Assembly (NCBI GenBank): GCA_024516035.1 | Contig: CM044966.1 | Span: 21,150,576 to 21,214,575, forward strand | Reading direction: 5' to 3' | DNA length: 64,000 nucleotides | Origin: Bactericera cockerelli | Taxonomy: Eukaryota; Arthropoda; Insecta; Hemiptera; Triozidae | Part shown: piece after piece, positions 41,447 to 52,857 of the stretch | Layout: every line of letters begins with the position of its first letter | How positions within the stretch are numbered: position 1 is the first letter of the stretch | Notes under the pieces: generated by a model | The model's input: only the letters and a program-made list of their open reading frames with translations | What the model was told of the DNA's origin: nothing | Database searches by the model: none | Translations under genes and position numbers: made by a program

Positions 41447-42040
41447 GGGAGCGCTTCCAAAGCCGAACACGGTTGCTTTTATTTTTTTGGATGTCAGCCG
41501 AACAGTTCCATTATTCGCGGAATTACTATTAATTTTTCAGTCTAAATGTTGTGTTTCGTTAGCCAGCTAGGATAGCTTGGGTGAGGTGCGCGACCCGGCC
41601 TAACCACCTGCACTAATTTCAACCTAACCTAAGCCCCTCACCCAACCATCCTACCCAACAAACTGAAGTCAGTGATCTATCGTGCAATTTCACCTCGTTA
41701 ACTTTACCTAACCCTACCTTTGCCCATTAAGTCTCATAAAAATAATTATTATTTTAGTTTAAAAATTATAATAATAATAAAAGAAAAAATCATTAATAAA
41801 AAAAATGTTACATCAGTTTAAAAAATTAAAAAAAAAAATTGACGAGAGCATGATTTGAAGACATACCCTCAACACGCGCGTCATAAGCGACATGCTTATA
41901 CCGCATCGCTACCCAACAGTTGAGAACGAGTGTCAAAATAAGTATTACATAAGCATGAGCAAAATTCCGCGAATAATGAAACTGTTTGGCTGACATCCAA
42001 AAAAATAAAAGCAACCGTGTTCGGCTTTGGAAGCACTCTC
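41447..42040. mobile_element. MULE-like element with 9-bp target duplication
   Basis: 594 bp. Inverted repeats of about 80 bp begin GGGAGCGCTTCCAAAGCCGA on the left; on the right the sequence ends TCGGCTTTGGAAGCACTCTC. The exact 9-bp duplication TATCTTATA lies at 41438-41446 and 42041-42049. GGG ends and a 9-bp duplication fit Mutator-like elements. No coding region. Confidence 0.88.
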
Positions 42041-42049
42041 TATCTTATA

Positions 42050-42161
42050 ATAAGGAAAGTATTGTATTCGTCGAAAATTTGACCTACCCAGTTTTTCACA
42101 TTTCTGGACGAATCATGGCCTCAGGATACCAAAAAAGTTGTTTTCAGCCATTGGTCCGTGC

Positions 42162-42195
<34 letters not shown>

Positions 42196-42196
42196 G

Positions 42197-42231
<35 letters not shown>

Positions 42232-42700
42232 AAACAGGATATCTCGAGAACGGTAAGAGCTAGAGACTTGAAATTTGGTACACAAATTAATTTTATACAC
42301 CAAACGAACCACGAAACTTTTGGTTGAAATCGGCCGCATTCTGCGGCCACAGGGCCGCAAATACTAGCCGCAAGCGCCGCTTCTTTAAATTGGTTAAAGA
42401 TACAAATTTTTTTAGAGAACAACATTTTCTTAGATTAAAAAAATAATAGGGGTCTATTCTGATCATTTTTTTGATATCTTGAACTTTTTGGAACTCGGCC
42501 CCAATTTACCGGTATTTGGGGGGGACCCGCTTTGACTAACTTTTTTATTATTCATCCTACATGGGGGTTGTGACATATCAAATTCAATGATTTTGAAGTG
42601 CTGATTACGAATTTGTCATTGGTTTTTAGTTATCTGTTACCGTTGAGTCACCAGTGGCGGAATTCGACTCCTTTTTGGGGGATAAGGAAAGTCGTGTGAT
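42050..42700. mobile_element. Family X element, reversed, nested
   Basis: Reverse complement of the X copies at 7545 and 27557, including a (TCTG)n microsatellite at about 42163-42231 and the ATAAGGAAAG end. The MULE-like element sits near its end. Confidence 0.65.
42163..42231. repeat. (TCTG)n microsatellite
   Basis: About 17 tetranucleotide units with one TGTG variant. The other X copies have only 3-4 units, so this one expanded. Confidence 0.95.
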
Positions 42701-42986
42701 GTTTACACCAGATTTTTTGTAGAGGTACCTCGTATCTGATTTATTTTACACAATACACATAATATAACTGATTGGAGATACGAGGTCTCACCAGAAATTT
42801 TCTTCAAAACAAAAATATCGATTTACGAGGTAAAACTTTAATCGATTATTGTGACATTTTTTGTATTTGAATGGTCATATGAAACCGATTTTAAAAAAAT
42901 CGATATTTTTTTCCGATTCCAACGATACCAAAAACGCAATATCGAAAAATTCGGACTTACGAGGTACCTCTTCTTAAGCGACGATA

Positions 42987-43115
42987 TACAACACAAATAA
43001 TTACAAATTAAAATACAATATAATAGAAGAAAAATATAAATAAATATATTATACATAATATGTGTCCTAACTAAAGGGCGAGGTTATTGCCTTTGGCAAT
43101 CTCTTCCATCTAACC
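42987..43115 (-). mobile_element. Remainder of the split LINE 3' end, unit 3
   Basis: Continues the LINE tail begun at 40936-40979, interrupted by the 2.0-kb transposon. Contains the GATTGCCAAAGGCAATAACC stem-loop on the minus strand. Confidence 0.6.
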
Positions 43116-43274
43116 CAATGGCCGAGTTTTAGTCAAATACAGGATACTGTATATAAAAGTGGTAAAAAGCCCTATGATTCTGCGATACCCACTAAAATTG
43201 TGACACAATAACACAAAGTAAAAACAATGGTATTATTATAATAGAGTTTTTGTTCTATTCCTTGGGTTCCTATA

Positions 43275-45330
43275 CAGGGTGTCCCACCAAACTTGGACAC
43301 CTCAAATTACTCGGCCCCTGAACGAGTTTTTGAAAAATAAAAAAAATCTAGGGTACATGTGCTAATTATGCGGTTTCAGTTATGAATTTTTTTTTATACA
43401 AGGTGGTCCAAAAGTCAGATATTGAGGTGTCAACTTTCGATTTTTAAATAGATCGACCTGAATTTTATTTGATAATTTTACTTCTAAATGATTTCTGAGT
43501 ACTTTTTTAAACAAAAATATTACATACAGGGTGGTTTTTTTTCGACCAATTTTTTTTCTAAATCTTGAATAACTCAAGTTCGGTTAATTTTTTCGATAAC
43601 AAGAAGAGAATGTGTTTGTGTAATGAATACACGCACTTTCAATTGGCATCAAAAAATTTAATACAGGGTGGTTCAAAAGTTAAATAATGACTTGATTTTT
43701 TTTAAAACCGAGTTTTTTAATTTTTTATTTAGTATTAATAATTCTCGTCTAATTTTACACATTTTTCGTTAGTCATATCGAAAAAAAAAACTAAAGTGTT
43801 GTACAAGGTGAGACATAATTTTTTTGTAACACCCTGTAATTGGGCAGTCAAAGAGACGCAAAATTAAATATAAAGACTAAATATGCAAGAAAAACTTTGA
43901 TTTTTAATTAAACTAAAAAGTTATGGTGTTTTAACTAATATTGTCGTATGGACCACCCTGTAGATATTTTCTTAAACTATCATGTATTAGGTAATCTAAG
44001 TTGTATAAAATTCAACGAACACTTCGAATCATGTGGGAAAAACAAGTAAAAAACACGAATTTGAAGCCATTATCAATTTGGTGTCTACACTGAATGATTT
44101 TAAAACTTGAAATAAAAAGTAGGTAGGTGTAGACACAAAATTGAGCATGGCTTTTTGAATTCATTTTTTTTTTTTTTTTTTTTCAGATTTGGACTCCTCG
44201 TTGAATTTTAGACAGTTTCGACTACCCATATGATGGTTTAAGAAAATATCTACAGGGTGGTCCATGCGGTTAAAACACCATAACTTTTTAGTTTAATTAA
44301 AAATCAAAGTTTTTCTTGCATATTTAGTCTTTATATTTAACTTTGCGTCTCTTTGACTGCCCAATTACAGGGTGTTACAAAAAAATTATGTCTCACCCTG
44401 TACAACACTTTAGTTTTTTTTTCGATCTGAATAACAAAAAATGTGTAAAATTAGACGAGAATTATTAATACTAAATAAAAAATTAAAAAAACTCGGTTTT
44501 AAAAAAAAATCAAGTCATTATTTCACTTGTGAACCACCCTTTATAAAAAAAATTGATGCCGATTGAAAGTGCGTGTATTCATTACACAAACACATTCTCT
44601 TCTTGTTATCGAAAAAATTAACCGAACTTGAGTTATTCAAGATTTAGAAAAAAAATTCCTGCCCCGCTGGGAATCGAACCCAGGTCACCATGCGTATAAT
44701 GCCTAGCGCGCTAACTCACTCTGCCACGGTGACTACTGATATGACCATGCAGTTGAAAGCGATGTTAAATTTTTGTTTAAAAAAAACGCTTGCATACGAG
44801 TCTGCAACCATTGGGACATTTTCATCTTTACTATTCAAGGTCCAAAACCCAACTGACCAAATTTCGTATTGTGCGCATGACACATACCTTCTCTCTTCTC
44901 TCCCTCTACAATTCAATACTTCGCCATTGTGCGCATGACACACACTTTCCCTCTTCTCTCCCTTTACAATTCAATATTTTGTTACATAATTTCGTTACAT
45001 AATTTCGTCACATAATTTTGGTTATGTGCCAGAGCAAAGACATGAAAATGTCAAAATTGGTCGAAAAAAAACCACCCTGTATGTAAAATTTTTGTTTAAA
45101 AAAGTACTCAGAAATCATTTAGATGTAAAATTATCAAATAAAATTCAGGTCGATCTATTTAAAAATCGAAAGTTGACACCTCAATTTCTGACTTTTGGAC
45201 CACCTTGTATAAAAAAAAATTCATAACTGAAACCGCATAATTAGCACATGTACCCTAGATTTTTTTATTTTTCAAAAACTCTTTCAGGGGCCGAGTAATT
45301 TGAGGTGTCCAAGTTTGGTGGGACACCCTG
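43275..45330. mobile_element. 2.06-kb palindromic foldback element, unit 3 only
   Basis: Ends CAGGGTGTCCCACCAAACTT / AAGTTTGGTGGGACACCCTG at TA; unit 2 shows the exact empty site (CCTATATATCACC). The two arms are near-complete inverted repeats of each other (about 43275-44130 against about 44200-45330 minus the inserted cassette). They contain internal CAGGGTGGT-type ends near 43525 and 43665, as if nested palindromic elements had accumulated. Confidence 0.9.
44659..45047 (-). mobile_element. ~390-bp mobile cassette in one arm of the palindrome
   Basis: Flanked by AAATT on both sides (AAAAATT|CCTGCC ... ATGTCA|AAATTGG), and the opposite arm of the palindrome gives the empty site. Nearly identical to the cassette at 13620-14020. 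It contains a minus-strand tRNA-like region (complement TGGGTTCGATTCCCAGC) and a two-copy tandem repeat around GTGCGCATGACACA. Likely a SINE whose tRNA part lies near its 3' end. Confidence 0.7.
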
Positions 45331-45942
45331 TATATCACCACGTTCCACTGTATCGTTTTTTTAACAAAATACTTGAGATTTATTTGCATATTTACTTGAG
45401 ATATAAGTTAAAGTTATCATATCTGTGTAAATCACAATCGTGATGTCACAACTACACAAACTCGCTTTACTAATTTTTTGCTGAACTTGAGACTTGAACC
45501 ACCGACTTCCGGATTACAAGTCAGACTATAGTCTGGCTGAGGAACTTAACATAAGGAGAAGACCACTGTCTCTTGCTAGAGGACTATACACAGGCAGACT
45601 AGACAACCCTCTCAAGCCAGAGGCTCGCAGTTTCCCAAGAGTTTAATGGCTTCTAAAGAAAAAAACAAGTACTCATGATGGTTGATCACACATAGAAAAA
45701 TGGGGTTGAGGACGAGCCAACTTTGAAATAAAGTTAGCTGGAGACCATCATCCCCCCTCCAGTTGTAGCCGAGCTGGCTACAACAACCTTTTAGGAGAAA
45801 TTAAATTAAAAATACCTATTAATAGATTAAGACCAAACCCTGATCTTCTCTTTAAAACACCAAAAGTAAACACAATATCCCCAATAGTATCAGCAATGAT
45901 GTTGTGCAACAACAAAGCAGATAAACCTTCATCAGATTTTGT
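45331..45942. other. Unit-constant region with tRNA-like relic, unit 3
   Basis: Equivalent to 10021-10368 and 29880-30430. No gene. Confidence 0.45.
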
Positions 45943-46185
45943 CTAGAGAATTGCAGATGAGGAACATTTCTGCAAATTTGCACTTGAAGGATTTTTGATT
46001 CGTGGTTCATCTTCATTCGACTCTCTTCCTTCTGAAAATGCCTCAACCCACCGAAAAACCTTTACCCTTGACTGAACACTTTCTCCATAGGCCTGCCAAA
46101 GTTTATCAATTGTTTCTGTTGCACTGTGTCCAAGTTTGAAGCAGAACTTGAGAGCACCATTGCTCAGAATTGACAAAACGGACAA
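45943..46185 (-). pseudogene. Mariner-type HTH relic, unit 3
   Basis: Open 80-codon frame MSVLSILSNGALKFCFKLGH, then SATETIDKLWQAYGESVQSR. The FCFKLG motif is closest to the family consensus of the four copies. Confidence 0.7.
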
Positions 46186-46469
46186 GAAAAGTGTTTCGCG
46201 AAAATTAAAATACGTTACCTTTCACTATGGACAGCTGTTATTATTATTATTGTGTATTTTTTTTTTTTTTTTTTAACAGTTCTCTTTATTTCTACAAAAA
46301 TGTTAAGATTAGGTATCCTATACTACAATTTATTCAAATAAAGGCTATGAATAATTAGATATACAAAGTTGAAACTCAATATTTTTAACTGTCAAAAAAT
46401 TACGAGGGTTGCTACGGATTTTAAAAACACATTATAACAGTAGATACCTAATAATAATTATTAATACCA

Positions 46470-46610
46470 GTAATAATTGGAGCACTAGGCGAAGTAGCAA
46501 AGACATTGAAAGAAAACCTTCAAATGCTACCTGGAAAGTTCAATATCGGTAGAATCCAGGAAAGTGCACTGCTCGGCACAGCCTACATCATGAGAAAAGT
46601 AGTCTTATGA
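46470..46610 (+). pseudogene. C-terminal tail of a LINE polyprotein, unit 3
   Basis: IIGALGEVAKTLKENLQMLP, then RIQESALLGTAYIMRKVVL-stop. Equivalent to 10972-11111. Confidence 0.55.
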
Positions 46611-46798
46611 AACAAACATTACAATATTACAACCCATTGGATCAGAGAAATTAGGATAGTTCTTGATCCAATCTGGAGATAGCGGAGGAATTTACATAAA
46701 AGAATCTTCGTAGAAAAATGAGTAATAATAATAGTCATAATAATAGAAGTAATAATAAAATTATAGTAAATGTAATAATAATAATAGTCATGATGCCC

Positions 46799-47002
46799 TA
46801 TAGTGGAAGGTAATCATCAGGCAAGGTTAATGCTCAAAGCATTTTCAACCACCTAACCCTCAGAATCTTATTACTATCTGGTTTCGAACTTAAAATTAAT
46901 GACGAAAAATTCATGCACTGGGTGGGATTCGAACCAAAGGATCCCTACGCTACCTGGATTACTAGACTAGCGCGTTAACCCCTTGACTACCAGTGGGCGC
47001 TG
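46799..47002 (-). mobile_element. S2 SINE, minus orientation, unit 3
   Basis: Equivalent to 11268-11467. Confidence 0.75.
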
Positions 47003-47549
47003 TGTTGGTTCCTGAAGAACACACAATTTTGTTTTCAACATATGAATTTCTTCCTGTCTTCCATTTTCAATGTTTTGTTACCTACCTAGAGAAATACACA
47101 TGTTAGTTCATAATTATTTCCTCGAATAAATATTCCTAAACATTTTTGCTGAAAAGTCTCTTCTTTTCTTCTTTTAGGGTTACATTTAGGGCGAAATTAA
47201 TAGACGTTTTTGGTAATACCTCTGTGGCGCTAAGTCTCGGATTGCGTACTGTTTAAGTTAGAGAAAACCGACTCTTCGCAAGTCAGCAATGAATTAAGTT
47301 ATCGATTTTGTCTATTAATTCCGCCCTAAGCGACCGTATTGGATCCATAAGTTGAAGAAAGTGCTTGCATTTTCTCAATTAGTTGCGAATTTAATTCACA
47401 AAATTTAGCTCCTAAATGATTTAAAATTAGAAATGGACTTGAGACACCCTGAATCAGGTTCATACTATTGACTTAGCAAACGACTAAAAGCTGAAAATGT
47501 AAAATATTCTATGCTTACTTTGTCTTTATATATGTAATTGATTTTATTA
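47003..47549. other. Unit-constant non-coding spacer
   Basis: Aligned with 31561-32105. No gene seen. Confidence 0.5.
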
Positions 47550-47839
47550 GTCACCATGTCAGGGTGAGTTAGCGCTGCGCTAGGCATTGCACGCGCGGTG
47601 ACCTGGGTTCTATCCCAACGGAGCACGATTTTTTCTGCTCTGTACTTGGGTGTTTGGGGTCCACTCATACAGCGTGAGAAAAAATAAGTAGCTGCTTTAT
47701 TGTTAGCAGCGACCAGTGACAGAATAAGAGGCGAAAATAAGATATTGGGATATTAAATATATGGAAAAGTCCAATAATTCTGCGCTACCCACTAAAATTG
47801 TGAGATAAAAACACAAAGAAAAACATTTATGTAATTGAT
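47550..47839 (+). mobile_element. S4 SINE, unit 3
   Basis: Equivalent to 12650-12942. Confidence 0.75.
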
Positions 47840-47859
47840 GTGAAATAAAATTCTACTAG

Positions 47860-48090
47860 ATTAGCTCAGAACGCATGGCAAGCAAGTACCTTATCACTTA
47901 GCGCGATTAGCTCGGTGGTAAGGTACTCGCTTGCCATGCGGAAGGTCCTGGGTTCGAATCCCACAGCTGACAAAATAATTGTATTCAAAATTCTGTTACA
48001 CTTCTTTCTAAGGTTTACCTTCTCGTGTGCTCATGTTGACTGAACATATCAATGGAAAGTGTGTCGCTTCTCGCAAGTAAAAATTGAATT
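47860..48090 (+). mobile_element. S5 Gly-tRNA-like SINE with inverted head, unit 3
   Basis: Palindrome at 47872-47940, tRNA-like part 47899-47970. Confidence 0.65.
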
Positions 48091-48388
48091 GAATTATATG
48101 GTTTTTTTACTGTACACTAATAATATTCCTTAATATTATCTCCTAAGCGTATGCAAACTTCTGAGGAGTTTCCATACTTCTGAGAGGGGATGAGAAAGCT
48201 ACAACACATGTGACAAAAGTTTACAATAGCTGCTGTTTCATGGCTACGAAATAAAAAAGGCTGTGGTCTCTCATTAAAAAAGTCTACACTTCTATGCATC
48301 AGCATGTATGATTTGAAATAAACTTCAACTGAGTAGACACCCAGTATCAGGGATATTCTAGTAATATTGTTGATTATTTCACTACCTT

Positions 48389-48594
48389 GCACTAGTGGTC
48401 AAGTGGTTAACGCGCTAATCTGGTAATCCAGGTAGCGTAGGGATCCGTTGGATCGAATCCCATTCAGTGCATGCATTTTTCCTCATTATTTTGAGTTTGT
48501 GACACATAATAATAAGACTCTTAGGGTTATGTGATAGAAAATGTTTTGAGCATTTACCTTGCCTGGATACCTTCCACTAAATATTGTTATTACC
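48389..48594 (+). mobile_element. S2 SINE, unit 3 (second copy)
   Basis: Equivalent to 13500-14086 without the cassette. Confidence 0.72.
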
Positions 48595-48765
48595 GTGACG
48601 AAAAGGGTAATAACATGTCCTATCTCGTACACAATGGAAATCATTGCACATGTCTAGAATTATTAATTTAGTATTATAATAATTAGCATGGTAGACAAAC
48701 TCAAACTCGGTAGGTACTGAGTGACAGCATCCCCAAAACATTTTCCCACCAGCCGCATCTGGTTA

Positions 48766-48945
48766 GCATTGTTATTATTACTAGTTACATGATAATCTGG
48801 TTAGTATTATTATTACTAGTGACATGATCATCTGGTTGGTATTATTATTACTAGTGACATGATAATCTGGTTATTATTATTCTTACTAGTGACATGATAA
48901 TCTGGTTAGTATTTATTATTACTATTGACATGATAAATATATAAA
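48766..48945. repeat. AT-rich short tandem repeat at unit 4 edge
   Basis: About five copies of the TAGTGACATGATAATCTGG repeat, the longest array of this type in the window. Confidence 0.85.
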
Positions 48946-48969
48946 ATAAAAATCCACAATATTATATCC

Positions 48970-50637
48970 TCATTTGGTTACGATTTCAATTGATTTGAAA
49001 TAAACTTCCACTGTGTAGTCATCAGTATGTGACTGAGGTAATTCATATACACTCCCCCACGACGGGCCCCAGCCCCCGCTCCCGTACACCTGGACCCCCC
49101 AGTAGGTGTACTCACAGACCTCCACACAGGGAGCAGCAGGAGTCAGTGTTACTCTCCTGTATGATCCGTCAAGTGGTACTACCCAGGAGTCATAACCCAC
49201 AAGTTGTGGGAAAAACTTGAATTGACATTCAGCAGTACACTCCCAGTCACGCTGCGTGGTGGAGAGACATTTCAAGTACATGTGTAAGTTGGAGACACCA
49301 TCATACCTCATGCATGCTTTCCATTTCATATCTCCTATGAGACACTCCTCTTCTGACTCATACAATTTACTAGTATTAAATGAAAATTTAATGTTGAACT
49401 TATTTGTGACATGTGTGAACAAATTCTTTCTAGATTCAACTACAGTTGGATTACTAACAATTCCTACATTTTGATTATTGATCTCTGCTCTATTTGGATT
49501 CCCGGTGTCTACTTCAACAGAATTTTCAACATTTATTTCATTTTTATCTCTGGTTTCTGCTTTGAATTGATTTCTAGGCTCAATGCTCTTCGAGAAATAT
49601 GTGTTATCGTCCAGAAATACTCGGTATTTAATAAACAATTCTGTTTTAAAGGCAGGCACATACTCGAAAGCAGAAATATGTTTCATGCGAATATGTGAAA
49701 GCAGTTTTTTCAAAACATTATCTGAAAATGTCTTAGCCAGTTCCACACAGCTGTCAAGTTGATCAGGAATGATGTTGTCCACATCCGGGTTATTTTCATT
49801 GGAATCACCACTGGATGGTCCAGCACTCTGGTTCAACGCCATTTTCTTAAATTTCGTAATCACTTTCTTGTCACATGACTTGGCATCAGTTGTGAAAACT
49901 TTTTCACTTCTGACAGCATGTAACTGAGAGTCACAACCATCAGCCGATTCCTCAGCAACATGTGCACTGCTGATCTTCTCGTCCAACATTTCCAGAGCTC
50001 GCCGGGGACACTGGTTCAGATTCTCACTGTGCCAAACCAAAGCACCCCTGAGGATGTCAATTTCAGGAGCGTAAAACAGGTTGGACTTGAGCAATTCACT
50101 CAAAACTTCGTATTGCAAATCCTTGAAACTCTCGTGCTTCAACACTTGTTCTGAATTCTCGTAAGCATAAATAATTAACTTTTTGTACAGCTCGTCCAAT
50201 AAGAATTTCTTGGCTGTATTGATGAGTACAAAAAACGTGTCGAGCTCAAAATTGTCAAGTGTAGACAGGAATAACTTGATGGCAGTGAAGATATCAGAGA
50301 GCTCATAGGTCTCGCACAGCCGGAGAACCTCACAGATGATGGGTTTCTGCATTCTTGAAAAATTCAATTCCATGCCATGCATGTATTGAAGTATGATTTC
50401 AAAGCTCTCATCAAACATGAGACCTGGCATTGTTAGTATTTTGTCATCACAGTGTTCATGATGTGTCCTTACTTGTGAATACAGAATACTACTGCTCATG
50501 TAGATGATATGACTGCTGACATGAAATTTTGAGTATTTCAAAATAAATACACAGTCACAAATTTCATCATTGTTCCAAACCTTTTCTGCCTTCATTGTCA
50601 GTTCACTTCTGAACAAGACATCATGTACTTCTGCCAT
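48970..50637 (-). CDS. BTB-BACK protein with variable MATH-like C-terminus, copy 4 (555 aa)
   Basis: Open throughout; starts MAEVHDVLF as in copy 3. The sequence next to the start, including MITE and polypyrimidine tract, is nearly identical to unit 3. BTB patch VFILKYSKFHVSSHIIYM. Private changes in the constant part include IKLFLST, ELDTFFV and SQLHAV. The linker variable patch is EYVPAFKTELFIKYRVFLDD. C-terminal variable stretches: NIKFSFNTSKLYESEEE (close to copy 2), CMRYDGVSNLHMYLKC, PQLVGYDSWVVPLDGSY and YTYWGVQVYGSGGWGPSWGS. It therefore combines a copy-3-like 5' end with a partly copy-2-like C-terminal segment, as expected if copies exchange sequence. Confidence 0.87.
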   Translation of the reverse strand: MAEVHDVLFRSELTMKAEKVWNNDEICDCVFILKYSKFHVSSHIIYMSSSILYSQVRTHHEHCDDKILTMPGLMFDESFEIILQYMHGMELNFSRMQKPIICEVLRLCETYELSDIFTAIKLFLSTLDNFELDTFFVLINTAKKFLLDELYKKLIIYAYENSEQVLKHESFKDLQYEVLSELLKSNLFYAPEIDILRGALVWHSENLNQCPRRALEMLDEKISSAHVAEESADGCDSQLHAVRSEKVFTTDAKSCDKKVITKFKKMALNQSAGPSSGDSNENNPDVDNIIPDQLDSCVELAKTFSDNVLKKLLSHIRMKHISAFEYVPAFKTELFIKYRVFLDDNTYFSKSIEPRNQFKAETRDKNEINVENSVEVDTGNPNRAEINNQNVGIVSNPTVVESRKNLFTHVTNKFNIKFSFNTSKLYESEEECLIGDMKWKACMRYDGVSNLHMYLKCLSTTQRDWECTAECQFKFFPQLVGYDSWVVPLDGSYRRVTLTPAAPCVEVCEYTYWGVQVYGSGGWGPSWGSVYELPQSHTDDYTVEVYFKSIEIVTK

Positions 50638-50713
50638 TCTGAAACAGAAAAAGGAGACTGTAATGAACATGGTATATTTGTGTACATCAACGTTTTTTTT
50701 AATTGAAAAATTA

Positions 50714-50849
50714 CAGTAGAATCCCGCAGCCTCAAAATTCAAGGGACAGAAGTGGTATGTCGAGTTTCAAATAAGAGAAGACATGGGCCGTCTTTCGGAT
50801 AAACGGGTTTTTCGACCTATCGCGACTTCGAGGTAGCGAGATTCTACTA
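50714..50849. mobile_element. pogo/Tigger-type MITE beside the splice acceptor, unit 4
   Basis: 136 bp, same ends as in the other units. Confidence 0.75.
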
Positions 50850-50875
50850 TGAATAGGTAAAATAATAAATAATTA

Positions 50876-50973
50876 AGTAAATATCACAGGTAGGTACAAG
50901 TATAAGTAAATATCACAGGTAGGTACAAGTACAAGTAAATATCACAAGTAGGTACAAGTATAAATAAATATCA
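50876..50973. repeat. 29-bp minisatellite, unit 4, left part
   Basis: Three to four repeat copies. The order of variants matches the head of the unit 1 array (ATCACAAGTAGGT, TATAAATAAATATCAT). The array is cut at 50973 by the following insertions and resumes at 55244. Confidence 0.93.
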
Positions 50974-52107
50974 TCAAGCTCGCCGGTAGGCGAGCGCTCG
51001 TCAAGTAGCGCCAGCCAACCGGCCTATATTAACACGAAACAGAGTTTATATGTATTTTGTTTTATTGTTTTCGCACACCTCCCGCTAACTTTTATCGACT
51101 TTTATTTCAAATTCGTAATTAGACGCGAAAATAGATTGTGTTTCACGAAAGTGCGAGGTTCCTACGATCAGTTAAAGTCGTTTTCTGGCCACGCGTAAAA
51201 TCTTGAATTTCATGAAATTATTCATACAGGTTTTTTTTTTCAGACCAATTTTCTGTCAAGCGTACAGCAATGTGTGCTTGTCGTGGAAAGACGTGAGCTA
51301 CGTTTTTGAATAGGGAATTTTTATCTCTGCATACCTTTTATAGTTAAAAGTATTTATTTTTTATAGGATAGGAGATATAGCCTTCTAAAATAAAAGCGGA
51401 AAGTTGCACAGAGCCGCCCCTGGTTATCTTGGAGCTGCGATTCTGGTATTTTTCAAAAGGCCTTATCATAGGAAAAAATATAAAAATATAACCAAATTAT
51501 TACACTGGACCAAACTTGAGTTATAGCCTTTGAAAGGAATACTTATTTTGGAGCCCAGAGCCGTCTATTGTTATTCTAGAGATGTACTTCTGGTGTTTTT
51601 AGAAGGGTCTAGTCAAAGGGAATGAGATCACTTAATTTCAGATGGTTGAAACAAGTAGAAAAGTCTTTAAAGCCCTCTAAAGGAATATCTATAATGAACC
51701 CTGGAGCCACGCCTAGTTATCCCAAGTTGATGACTGAAGGTTCTTTCTAAAGGTCTAATTACGCAGAATTATACTACGATGTAAATAAAAAATTAGAAAA
51801 ATCAGCGACAGTGTGAGACATAAAAAGAAAAAACTGAATTTAGATTTATGAGAGTAACAAAAAATCTTCGCCTCACATATAACTTAATATACGGGTGGGG
51901 TGTTATCGTCATTGCTTCATCCAAGCTGCCAGCAGACCGTTTTATCAGGGTGGGAACAATAACGTTCTATAACTTCAATCAAAGATTTCTACATCAAGAG
52001 GTAAACTAGGTCTATATTATTAGAAGTGTATAAAATATTGGCCAGTAAGAAGTAAAATATTCATGTAGATCAAAACAATGATAAATTATAATAAAATATT
52101 ATGTATT

Positions 52108-52260
52108 GAGCAGCCTCTGTGGTCGTCGACTGGTGTAGGTAAAACACAAAGTTAGCAAGGTGGCCTGGGTTCGAATCCCGGTTTTCTCGTGAGAGAAAAA
52201 AAAAACACAGTAGTTGGTAGTTTGAGTCAACCTCCTATGACGGTTTAATTTCGAACGAAG
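52108..52260 (+). mobile_element. tRNA-like SINE head inside the Helitron-like insert
   Basis: GCAGCCTCTGTGGTCGTCGA with B-box-like TGGGTTCGAATCCCGG. The body after it resembles none of S1-S5. Confidence 0.5.
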
Positions 52261-52857
52261 TGAGTATAGTTCTCGATCAACATTGATTTTTCACAATCTA
52301 ATTATCCATCTACCTATGTTTGTAACATGATATAAGTTGCATGTTTTGTCCAATCGAGCTGAAATTTTCAGGGTATATTCCATGAATATAATGCTTGCTT
52401 ATTAATTTATAATTATTAATTGTATATCTAGTATAATTTCTTACTTCTTCTGTTTATATTTACTGATTATGCTGAAATGACACCATGTTTAGCAACTCGA
52501 AGTTAGGCAAATATATGGGTCAACATTTCTTAGAGCCATAGTAAGAGGTACTTTCGGAACATACAATAATACTCGGCACTTTCATTTCCCTCTTTATTTT
52601 GCCAAGATCGAATTTCCATCTACCTACCATGTACGTAGGTACATAATATAATTAAAATTGTATTATAAACAAAACCACGAGTTCATTACTAATTTTTCAA
52701 TACAAGGTTAAAACACTAGTTGATTATTAAGAATGAATTTTTGTTAATGGATTTTAAGATTAAATAGGTATGTTTTTTTCTTCATTATTATTTATACTGG
52801 TTGAAGTTCCACAAAAGAAGCACCAATTATCCAATTATCATACCAACCTCATTTTAA

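Larger units (their letters stand above)
40980..42986. mobile_element. 2.0-kb TIR transposon with nested elements, unit 3 only
   Basis: Inverted ends TATCGTCGCTTAAGAAGAGG / CCTCTTCTTAAGCGACGATA continue as GTACCTCGTAAGTCCGA, about 36 bp in total, with flanking TA. It is inserted in the LINE 3' end shared with unit 2. Its left part has a tandem duplication of about 190 bp (ACCTGTTTTATCGATTGAAA twice). It contains a 594-bp MULE-like element and a reversed family X copy. No transposase. Confidence 0.88.

Noticed and set aside
42163..42231. Coding repeat (SVCLSV...) over (TCTG)n
   Set aside because: Tetranucleotide repeat gives open frames in all phases; no support as protein.
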